Positions 1-5,493 of a stretch of DNA of 9,991 nucleotides are shown piece after piece. Origin of the DNA: JAZDLO01 sp043801935 (GTDB lineage Bacteria > Actinomycetota > Thermoleophilia > RBG-16-64-13); NCBI GenBank assembly GCA_043801935.1, contig JAZDLO010000221.1, forward strand, positions 1-9,991, read 5' to 3'. The stretch's first letter is position 1. Every line of letters begins with the position of its first letter. The position numbers and the translations under genes were made by a program. Under the pieces are notes generated by a model. That model was not told where the DNA came from, searched no databases, and saw only the letters and a program-made list of their open reading frames with translations.

Positions 1-363
1 GCAGATGATGTAGTGTGCTTCCAGTTTGTCCACCTGCCTCCTCACCACCCTCCTCCGAAACACGCCCGTGAGTTGCCCACTGATCACGAACTCCACCATC
101 GTCCCGATGCCGTACAGGATGGTCCCCACCCCGCCGAAGATCAGCACCACGGTGAAGATCGACCCCGCCCGCGACAAGGGATGGACCTCGTTGAACCCCA
201 CCGTGAAGATGGTGGTCACAGTCATATACAGGGAGTCTAGCAGGCCCCAGCCCTCGATCAGCCTGTAGCCGACCGTGCCTATGACCACGACCGCGAAGAT
301 CGCAGCGACGACCAACAGTCCTGTCTTGACCTCTCTTCGCATCCGACCGCTCCGTCCCTCCAT
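1..363 (-). CDS. Two-transmembrane potassium channel, N-terminal part (3' end beyond window)
   Basis: The visible 121 residues encode a cytoplasmic membrane K+ channel pore. They contain a first membrane helix (about residues 15-33), a pore helix with selectivity filter (TVGFNEVHPLS, residues 54-64), and a second membrane helix (about 68-92, FGGVGTILYGIG). A basic linker (VFRRRVVRRQ) ends in HYIIC at the window edge, which is where a cytoplasmic RCK/TrkA-N domain normally begins in this family. The start is ATG at 363-361, whose A is shared with the TGA stop of rlmH, so the two are probably translationally coupled. A second ATG seven codons in is possible. The filter reads TVGFNE rather than the usual TVGYG or TVGFGE. 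The gene is incomplete only because the window ends. Family assignment is firm; the RCK domain is inferred. Confidence 0.88.
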   Translation of the reverse strand, partial: MEGRSGRMRREVKTGLLVVAAIFAVVVIGTVGYRLIEGWGLLDSLYMTVTTIFTVGFNEVHPLSRAGSIFTVVLIFGGVGTILYGIGTMVEFVISGQLTGVFRRRVVRRQVDKLEAHYIIC

Positions 364-824
364 CAGTGGTGGTAAGGCTCGCCGCGCTCGATCCGCAGGG
401 CGCGATAGAGCTGCTCCAGGACGATGCACCGCGCCATCTGATGAGGTAAGGTCAGCGCGGAGAGCGACCAGTGAGCGCCCGCGGCGGCCAGCACACTCGC
501 GTCCAGCCCGAAAGCGCCTCCCAGGACGAACTGGAAGTGGCTCTGTCCGTGCACTTTCTTATCGGCCAAGAACGCGCTCCAGTCCTCGGAGGAGTACTCG
601 TGCCCTCTGCCGTCCACAGCTACCGTGAAGGTACGCCGCCGCAGAAGACTGAGGAGCGCGATGGCCTCCTTCGCCCGCACCTGATCGATGCCGAGCGACA
701 GGGCCGTCTCCGGGGCTTCGAACACCTCCACGATCACGTAGGGCCGCAGGAGGTTCTCGTAATGCCGCCAGACCGCTTGGTATTCGCGCGAGAGGCGGCC
801 CACACAGACAAGGGTCGCACGCAC
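363..824 (-). CDS. rlmH: 23S rRNA (pseudouridine-1915-N3) methyltransferase RlmH
   Basis: This SPOUT-class enzyme uses S-adenosylmethionine to methylate N3 of pseudouridine 1915 in helix 69 of 23S rRNA on assembled ribosomes. The 153-residue length matches the family. The SAM-binding knot is clear: LGGAFGLD at residues 101-108, then LSALTLPHQMARCIVLEQLYRA at about 121-142. The C-terminus GEPYHH carries the conserved Tyr and His residues of the active site. AFG replaces the more usual PEG or AYG in the glycine loop, a mild variation. The start is GTG at 824-822, only 6 nt after the stop of the upstream DUF4388 gene and without a clear Shine-Dalgarno sequence. Its stop overlaps the potassium-channel start by one base. 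It is probably the middle gene of a three-gene transcript. Confidence 0.96.
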   Translation of the reverse strand: MRATLVCVGRLSREYQAVWRHYENLLRPYVIVEVFEAPETALSLGIDQVRAKEAIALLSLLRRRTFTVAVDGRGHEYSSEDWSAFLADKKVHGQSHFQFVLGGAFGLDASVLAAAGAHWSLSALTLPHQMARCIVLEQLYRALRIERGEPYHH

Positions 825-830
825 GCCGCG

Positions 831-1523
831 TCAGAGGAACGGGAGCTCACCCGTGTCGTCCACATCGAGCGCGTCGGAATCGCGCAGTCTGCGGAAGATC
901 GGGTCCTTCAAGACGCTGGGCATGTTCCGCCACAGGCACACGTCGGGTTTGAGGTAGCGGCTCTTTATCTCGGGCGAGCACTCGATAGTGCACGTGAGAC
1001 AGAACTCCTCGTCCACCGAGATCTTCTCGCGCTGAGGTCTCTCTCCCTCATCCACCCTGCGATAGGCTTCAAGAAGGAGATTCTCCACGTCGATGGAGGG
1101 CGCCACGGCGAACCGGATCGGCTGCGGCGGCACGACGAAACGAAAGGTCCCGGTGCTCCAATACATGAGCTGCATCACCTGATCGGCGGTGTGCCGGTTC
1201 ACGATCTCGACCAGTGCCTCGCGCTCCCCCTTCGCCGCCTCGAGCAACCCTGCTACCACCGACTGTCCACCGTCCTCCGGTGGGTACCTCATCCAGCACT
1301 CCTTGGCCTTCTTCTCCGTCAAAGCCCCTACTGACACCAGCCGGGCCCCCAGAGCCTCATCCGAGAGAGGCATGCTGATGGCCTCGATCCGTCCGCCAAA
1401 AAGGTAGACGGCCCCGTACTCCTCGAAGTCCTGGATCTCGAGGACCCCCGTGATGCGCTGGGACGCCAAGAACTGCAGCACGCCGAAAAGCGGAAACTCG
1501 CGGATGTTGCCCCAAAGGATCAT
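831..1523 (-). CDS. DUF4388 domain protein with C-terminal cysteine cluster
   Basis: This 230-residue soluble protein has an N-terminal DUF4388 domain (about residues 1-100). The typical opening is present: GNIREFPLFGVLQFLASQ, then TGVLEI and a GAVYLFGGRIEAI strand-loop. DUF4388 is common in bacterial signalling and gliding-type proteins, often beside response-regulator domains; none is attached here. The middle (about 100-150) is helical. The tail holds C155, C158, C162 and C176 (CLTCTIEC, then PDVC), a spacing that could bind metal, although the region is not recognised. The start is set at ATG 1523-1521 because DUF4388 homology begins there. The frame stays open to a GTG at 1634, but that extra sequence is low-complexity and would overlap the divergent promoter. 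It heads the operon with rlmH and the K+ channel. Its function is unknown. Confidence 0.82.
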   Translation of the reverse strand: MILWGNIREFPLFGVLQFLASQRITGVLEIQDFEEYGAVYLFGGRIEAISMPLSDEALGARLVSVGALTEKKAKECWMRYPPEDGGQSVVAGLLEAAKGEREALVEIVNRHTADQVMQLMYWSTGTFRFVVPPQPIRFAVAPSIDVENLLLEAYRRVDEGERPQREKISVDEEFCLTCTIECSPEIKSRYLKPDVCLWRNMPSVLKDPIFRRLRDSDALDVDDTGELPFL

Positions 1524-1530
1524 GAGCCAG

Positions 1531-1536
1531 ATTCTA
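1531..1536 (-). promoter_or_regulatory. Possible -10 element of a leaderless promoter for the DUF4388-rlmH-channel operon
   Basis: On the minus strand the hexamer TAGAAT lies 7 nt before the ATG at 1523, with no Shine-Dalgarno sequence between them. That spacing puts the transcription start on or next to the start codon, as in leaderless mRNAs common in actinobacteria and Deinococcus. No good -35 hexamer is visible at 16-19 nt upstream, so this is tentative. Confidence 0.4.
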
Positions 1537-1624
1537 ACGCAATTGTGACGGCCGGACCTAGCGCGCCCGCCCGAGTAGGTGCCGCCCTGATGCCACCACC
1601 GGACACGACTTGCAGCTGCAGGGC

Positions 1625-1653
1625 TTGACAACACCCGTCCGCCTCAGTACCTT
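1625..1653 (+). promoter_or_regulatory. Candidate sigma-70-type promoter for the DUF485-symporter operon
   Basis: A perfect -35 hexamer TTGACA (1625-1630) is followed after a 17-nt spacer by TACCTT (1648-1653), which keeps the key TAnnnT pattern of a -10 box. The predicted start near 1660 leaves a leader of about 130 nt. A second -10-like hexamer, TACAAT (1702-1707), has no matching -35 box and is less likely unless it is activator dependent. Confidence 0.5.
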
Positions 1654-1664
1654 ACCTCCTGGCG

Positions 1665-1682
1665 TGTAGGGGGCGTCCTACA
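1665..1682. promoter_or_regulatory. Inverted repeat TGTAGG-N6-CCTACA, possible operator or leader hairpin
   Basis: Two perfect 6-bp arms are separated by 6 bp, just downstream of the predicted transcription start of the acetate symporter operon. The 18-bp size suits a dimeric repressor site overlapping the initial transcribed region, and the RNA could also fold into a hairpin. A 10-bp palindrome, TCGGTACCGA (1707-1716), and CGAGA-A-TCTCG (1767-1777) lie further along the same leader. No regulator gene is present in the window. Confidence 0.35.
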
Positions 1683-1781
1683 TCTTCAGCGGTGCCGCGC
1701 CTACAATCGGTACCGACCACACCGTGCGCTGGGCCTGACGGTTTCCGTGCGCGGGTGGGGACCGGTCGAGAATCTCGCAAT

Positions 1782-1787
1782 GGGAGG
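1782..1787 (+). promoter_or_regulatory. Ribosome binding site deciding the DUF485 GTG start
   Basis: GGGAGG lies 5 nt before the GTG at 1793. It is the best Shine-Dalgarno match upstream of this gene and fixes the non-ATG start. Confidence 0.7.
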
Positions 1788-1792
1788 TAGCT

Positions 1793-2074
1793 GTGCTACA
1801 CGAGCCCGCAGCAGTACGTGCCGTAGACGAGGCGTCTGCCTACAAGAGACGCCTTGGGTTGAAGATGTTGGCAGTCTACGGCACGATCTACGTCGCCTTC
1901 ATCATCATCAATGTCGCCTGGCCCAAGGTCATGGGCACGATTGTCGTCGCCGGCTTGAACCTCGCGATCGTGTACGGCTTCGCCCTGATCGTCATCGCCT
2001 TCCTGCTGGCCATTTTCTACAACTGGCTGTGCACCAAGCAGGAGAAAACGTTCGAGGGTGAGGGGAAGGCCTGA
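1793..2074 (+). CDS. DUF485 family small inner-membrane protein, symporter partner
   Basis: This 93-residue protein has two predicted membrane helices (about residues 25-42 and 52-79) flanked by short charged cytoplasmic ends, the typical layout of DUF485 (YjcH-like) proteins. The family is almost always encoded directly upstream of ActP-type acetate symporters, as yjcH is in the acs-yjcH-actP operon of Escherichia coli, and is presumed to assist the symporter. Its biochemical role is not established. The N-terminal tail before helix 1 (AVRAVDEASAYKRRLGLK) contains the KRR/L pattern seen at the start of the domain. Translation starts at GTG 1793 behind a strong Shine-Dalgarno sequence. The TGA stop is 1 nt before the ATG of the symporter gene, so the two are co-transcribed and probably translationally coupled. 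No acs gene is present here. Confidence 0.88.
   Translation: MLHEPAAVRAVDEASAYKRRLGLKMLAVYGTIYVAFIIINVAWPKVMGTIVVAGLNLAIVYGFALIVIAFLLAIFYNWLCTKQEKTFEGEGKA
2061..2069 (+). promoter_or_regulatory. Ribosome binding site choosing the symporter ATG at 2076
   Basis: AGGGGAAGG, inside the end of the DUF485 gene, lies 6 nt before ATG 2076. This favours ATG 2076 over the in-frame GTG at 2058, which has no comparable site. Confidence 0.6.
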
Positions 2075-2075
2075 A

Positions 2076-4049
2076 ATGCAGGATGTAAAGGTCCTCGCAG
2101 TCATCATCTTCGTCGTAATCGTCGGCCTCGTCCTCTTCGTATCCTTCTATAGCGCCGGCCGGGCCCGCTCCGCCAGCGGCTACTACGCCGCCGGGGGACG
2201 GATACACTGGGGGGTGAACGGCATCGCCTTCGCCGGCGACTACCTGTCGGCGGCGTCGTTCCTCGGCATCTGCGGCCTGATCGCGGTCTCGGGTTACGAC
2301 GGGTTCCTTTACTCGATAGGCTATCTGGCGGGCTGGGTGGTCGCCCTGTTTGTCGTAGCGGAGCCCATGAGGCGCCTCGGACGCTACACGTTCACAGACG
2401 CCCTGGACGCCAAGTTCAACAAGCGCAGCGTCAAGCTGCTGGCCGCCATCGCCACGCTCGTCGTCTCCATTTTCTATCTCATCCCACAGATGGTGGGAGC
2501 GGGCGTGCTTATCAATCCCCTCCTCGGCTTCCCGCACTGGGCCGGAGTGGTCATCGTCGGCGCCATCGTCATCACGATCGTGGCGACCGCAGGCATGACT
2601 TCCACCACGTACGTGCAGTTCATCAAGGGCGCGCTTCTCATCATCTTCGCGCTCGTGATCGTGGTGGCCCTCTGCGTGCGTGGTCTCTCGACCGCTCCCG
2701 ACGAGGGAGGCAGGGTCGCCTTCTACCACTACAAGACCATAACCGCCACGGACACCAGCGGCACGATAGCCCCAGATGACCCTGCCTATGAAGTCCTCGG
2801 CCAGCAGGAAGCCAAGGGCATAACTTTCGTCAAGCTCGACAGAGACGGGATCGCCACCTGGTGGGAGGCAGAGAGCGGACCGTCGGGCGTCACCCTGCAC
2901 GAGACACAGGAGTCGGTTGTCCAAGCTGACGGCACCAAGCTCGTCAATGGGGCCCCGGAGTCGTCGGCAAACAAGCTGAGACTCGTGGGTAACATGAGCG
3001 CCATCGCCGGCGACATGGACGTGAAGACCGGCCCATTGAATCCCTTCAAGTTCCTGGCGCTCATAGGTGACAAGGACAGTAAGATCAACCTCTGGAAGAC
3101 GGCTTCGTTCACGGACGGCTCAGACAGCGTCCATGTCTACTACTCCGTTTCTGCCGCCGGTGACAAGGTATTGAGGCCGGGCCAAGCCTTCAAGATCGAA
3201 GGCAGGCTGTTGGATCGCGTCGACTTTGTCTCTCTGATGATCGCCCTGTTCCTCGGCACAGCGGCTTTGCCACATATCCTGATCCGCTACTACACCGTGC
3301 CCAGCCAGAGGGCTGCCCGCAAATCGACGGTGGTCGCCATCGCCGCCATCGGCTTCTTCTACATACTCACCCTCTTCTTGGGTCTCGGGGCCATGACCAA
3401 CGGCACGGTGAACGTTCTCGACAACAACATGTCCGCGCCGCTGCTTGCGGAATCGTTCGGGACCTTCCTGTTCGCCATGATCTCGGCCATCGCCTTCGCT
3501 ACCGTGCTCGGTACCGTCAGCGGTCTGATCATCGCCGCCTCCGGCGCGGTCGCCCACGACCTCATGGACCGGTTCGGCGGCTTGATCAAGAGCGACAAAC
3601 AGAAGGTGTTCGCGGGAAGAATGGCGGCTCTAGTCGTGGGCGCCATCGCGATCCTTCTGGGGATCGCCTTCCAGGGCGTCAACGTCTCCTTCTTGGTGGG
3701 TCTGGCCTTCGCGGTCGCCGCTTCGGCGAACCTGCCCTGCATCATCATGATGCTCTTCTGGAAGCGCACTACTTCGAAGGGGATGGCGGCGTCCATTATC
3801 GTGGGGATCGTGTCCTCGATCGGCATCATCCTCTTCTCGCCGACCGCCTGGGAGCTCTACGGCCTCGCCGCCGCAGATGCGCCCATCCCTCTGAAGAACC
3901 CAGGCATCATCTCCATCCCTCTCAGCTTCATCGCGATCTACCTGGTCTCGAAACTCACCAAGCCCGATATGCTGGAGGAGCACACGCCTACCGGCTCCGC
4001 GCCGAAGCCCGCGTCGCAGACCGCGGTCGCTGACGCTGCAGCCGACTAG
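2076..4049 (+). CDS. actP: Cation:acetate symporter (sodium:solute symporter family, ActP-like) with enlarged loop
   Basis: This 657-residue secondary transporter of the SSS family is likely to import acetate or other short monocarboxylates across the inner membrane with Na+ or H+. Signature segments are clear: helix 1 (about 5-24), YYAAGGRIHWGVNGIAFAGDYLSAASFLG (37-64), an unwound region around YLIPQMVGAGVL (134-145), GTAALPHILIRYYTVPS (394-410) and the following FFYILTLFLGLGA helix, and ATVLGTVSGLIIAASGAVAHDL (475-496). About 13 membrane helices are expected. It is about 110 residues longer than E. coli ActP (549). The excess lies in one hydrophilic segment (about 206-380) between the sixth and seventh helices, predicted outside the membrane and rich in Asp, Thr and Gly. 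The tail after residue 630 is Pro/Ala-rich. It is coupled to the DUF485 gene. Exact substrate is inferred from family. Confidence 0.9.
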   Translation: MQDVKVLAVIIFVVIVGLVLFVSFYSAGRARSASGYYAAGGRIHWGVNGIAFAGDYLSAASFLGICGLIAVSGYDGFLYSIGYLAGWVVALFVVAEPMRRLGRYTFTDALDAKFNKRSVKLLAAIATLVVSIFYLIPQMVGAGVLINPLLGFPHWAGVVIVGAIVITIVATAGMTSTTYVQFIKGALLIIFALVIVVALCVRGLSTAPDEGGRVAFYHYKTITATDTSGTIAPDDPAYEVLGQQEAKGITFVKLDRDGIATWWEAESGPSGVTLHETQESVVQADGTKLVNGAPESSANKLRLVGNMSAIAGDMDVKTGPLNPFKFLALIGDKDSKINLWKTASFTDGSDSVHVYYSVSAAGDKVLRPGQAFKIEGRLLDRVDFVSLMIALFLGTAALPHILIRYYTVPSQRAARKSTVVAIAAIGFFYILTLFLGLGAMTNGTVNVLDNNMSAPLLAESFGTFLFAMISAIAFATVLGTVSGLIIAASGAVAHDLMDRFGGLIKSDKQKVFAGRMAALVVGAIAILLGIAFQGVNVSFLVGLAFAVAASANLPCIIMMLFWKRTTSKGMAASIIVGIVSSIGIILFSPTAWELYGLAAADAPIPLKNPGIISIPLSFIAIYLVSKLTKPDMLEEHTPTGSAPKPASQTAVADAAAD

Positions 4050-4062
4050 AACGACTCTGACC

Positions 4063-4090
4063 GGGGAGGGTGGCGCACGCTATCCTCCCC
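4063..4090 (+). terminator. Strong hairpin after the symporter gene, no U tract
   Basis: A continuous 12-bp stem (4063-4074 with 4079-4090) closes a GCAC tetraloop; its base is GGGGAGG/CCTCCCC. Two G-U pairs (4070/4083 and 4072/4081) form only in plus-strand RNA and become C/A mismatches in minus-strand RNA, which points to the symporter transcript. No U run follows, so it may act as a 3' stability hairpin or a Rho-assisted end. Confidence 0.5.
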
Positions 4091-4106
4091 CGTCACCTCA
4101 TCCACC

Positions 4107-4148
4107 CAAGAAGAACGCCGCCGGCTGCGGGTCCGCATCCGACGGCGT
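4107..4148 (-). terminator. Rho-independent terminator of the satP gene
   Basis: Read on the minus strand, ACGCCG pairs with CGGCGT (4143-4148 with 4115-4120). The stem continues inward through a G-U and three G-C pairs, then after one mismatch through TGCG/CGCA around a four-base loop. TTCTTCTT follows directly. It starts about 22 nt past the satP stop, the expected place. Confidence 0.65.
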
Positions 4149-4170
4149 CTGACTTCCAAGGTGTGCGCCC

Positions 4171-5226
4171 CTAGAAGACGTCTTTCGGGCTAAGGGGATA
4201 CCCGGTATAGCCCGCCGCGGAGTAGTACACCGCTCTATCGAAGAACCTGCCTAACTCGCGGTTGAGGTCCACCGCCCGTTGCAGGTCCATGGCAGACTCC
4301 CACACTCCGTGGGTTCGGGCGGACATCCATATCTCCCTCTTGAGCAGCAAGATGGCGCTTATCAATTCCGGCAAAGGTAGGCCCTGTGCGGCTCTCGTGG
4401 CTCCCAGCCTGTGGAAAAACTCTCCGATGTCGGACTCCGAAGGTCTGCCGCTGAAGTATTCGTCCACCTGGGTCAGGGCGAATTCGCTCGCATCGACCAG
4501 TTCCGTGTCGGACACCACCCCATACGAAGGCGTCTGAGGGCTACGCCTGAGGGCCTGGAGCCACATGCTGGCGATCTCTTCCCCATGATCGTGCACGAAC
4601 GCTTTCGGCAGTTGACTGATTGGACCGAGAGGCAGGATGACCCGCCTGTAGACCTCGTTGAGTATCTGGGCACCCGCGGCGTACGCGGCCGCAAGCCCCG
4701 TGACGATACCTTCCCAGCCGGCGATCTTGCCCCAGATCGCTCCGCCACCGAAGTCGCGGATGGCCAGAAGGAAGAAGAGGATAGTCAGAAGACCGAAGAC
4801 CACCTGTAGCGCCCGGTTCAGCTTGAGCGTGCCGATGAACATGTAGCCGCTGAACAAGCCCCAGAACACGAAGAACCAAGCCATGGCCAACTCGCTCGGG
4901 CTGCCGGCAAGTGCCGTATTAGGGAATATGGCCGGAATCAACCAGATCCCTGCCAGCGTCAGCCAGAAAGCACCATATGAGGTGAAGGCCAGAGTACCGA
5001 ACGTGTTGTTCTTTCTCCACTCCATCACCCCGGCGATGATCTGCGCGAAACCGCCGTAGAAGATGCCCATGGCCAGGATCATCGAGTTCAGTTCGTAGAA
5101 GCCCGCGTTGTGGATGTTGAGGAGTATCGTGGTCAGGGCGAACCCCATCAGCCCGAGGGGCGCGGGGTTAGCGTTGGTATCAAGTAGTTTGGTGACTGTC
5201 TCGTTCGAGGTTATCGCGTTGGCCAT
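4171..5226 (-). CDS. satP: SatP-type acetate transporter fused to an RsbRD-like C-terminal sensor domain
   Basis: Residues about 18-200 form a six-helix acetate/succinate transporter of the AceTr (GPR1/FUN34/YaaH) family. The signature NPAPLGLMGFALTTILLNIHN (20-40) is present, as are EWRKNNTFGTLAFTSYGAFW (69-88) and LNEVYRRVILPLGP (189-202) at the usual end of the family. Relatives such as E. coli SatP stop near 190 residues; this one has 351. Residues about 205-351 are soluble, cytoplasmic and helical. They include an IASMWLQALRR helix, LGATRAAQGLPLPELISAILLLKREIW (274-300) and FFDRAVYYSAAGY (328-340), resembling the RsbRD N-terminal (globin-like) domain of stressosome co-antagonists. No STAS domain follows. 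The start is ATG 5226 with GGAGAGGA 9-16 nt upstream. It is transcribed alone, convergent with the ActP operon and divergent from the PHP-DUF294 pair. The transporter call is firm; the tail assignment is by pattern only. Confidence 0.9.
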   Translation of the reverse strand: MANAITSNETVTKLLDTNANPAPLGLMGFALTTILLNIHNAGFYELNSMILAMGIFYGGFAQIIAGVMEWRKNNTFGTLAFTSYGAFWLTLAGIWLIPAIFPNTALAGSPSELAMAWFFVFWGLFSGYMFIGTLKLNRALQVVFGLLTILFFLLAIRDFGGGAIWGKIAGWEGIVTGLAAAYAAGAQILNEVYRRVILPLGPISQLPKAFVHDHGEEIASMWLQALRRSPQTPSYGVVSDTELVDASEFALTQVDEYFSGRPSESDIGEFFHRLGATRAAQGLPLPELISAILLLKREIWMSARTHGVWESAMDLQRAVDLNRELGRFFDRAVYYSAAGYTGYPLSPKDVF

Positions 5227-5321
5227 CTACCTGTTTCCTCTCCATCGTGCCCGCGGGATCGTACACTTCTCATTTACCGTTGCCGCCGCTTATCGCCGAA
5301 GGCGCAGCCGGGGCGGCCGAT

Positions 5322-5351
5322 ACTATACCCGCGTCCAGCGGCAGTTGTCCA
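5322..5351 (-). promoter_or_regulatory. Candidate sigma-70-type promoter for satP
   Basis: On the minus strand TGGACA (5351-5346) and TATAGT (5327-5322) are separated by 18 nt; each differs from consensus at one position. The predicted start near 5315 gives a leader of roughly 90 nt. The leader begins with a GC-rich segment that includes a short CGCC-TTC-GGCG hairpin (5293-5303). Confidence 0.55.
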
Positions 5352-5425
5352 CCGTCACGCGCGCGCATTTCCCCTCGTCCGAGCCGGTACAGCAAAAGGC
5401 GAGGCGAACTCCAAACGCAATCATG

Positions 5426-5431
5426 TAGAAT
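5426..5431 (+). promoter_or_regulatory. Possible -10 element for the PHP-DUF294 operon
   Basis: TAGAAT lies about 60 nt before the GTG start of the PHP gene, in the space between divergent genes. It is the same hexamer seen before the DUF4388 gene. No good -35 box is visible, so an activator or alternative sigma factor might be needed. The rest of 5227-5493 shows no gene. Confidence 0.35.
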
Positions 5432-5493
5432 GTGGACGCCGTTTGCGCCGCGCAGCATTGAAAGCTAGGTCAGAAGGAAACCAGACAGATCCC

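Noticed and set aside
471..1334. 287-residue plus-strand open frame
   Set aside because: It lies opposite rlmH and the DUF4388 gene, both well supported, and its translation is rich in Arg, His and Glu with no domain pattern. It is a GC-rich antisense shadow.
1524..1634. Upstream extension of the DUF4388 gene to GTG 1634
   Set aside because: The added 37 residues are low-complexity, sit outside the domain and overlap the divergent promoter. The domain begins right at ATG 1523.
2058..2075. GTG 2058 as start of the symporter
   Set aside because: It would overlap the DUF485 gene and has no good ribosome binding site, whereas ATG 2076 has AGGGGAAGG at proper spacing and leads straight into the first membrane helix.
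1992..2924. 310-residue minus-strand open frame
   Set aside because: It is antisense to the DUF485 and symporter genes, and its Asp/Glu/Arg/His-rich low-complexity translation is the usual mirror of membrane-protein codons.
4050..4170. Small gene between the convergent transporters
   Set aside because: No open frame with a start and ribosome binding site is visible. The 121 bp are accounted for by two hairpins.
5443..5493. TTG 5443 as start of the PHP gene
   Set aside because: The extra 17 residues precede the first beta strand of the PHP fold and have no support. GTG 5494 is better, although its ribosome binding site is distant.
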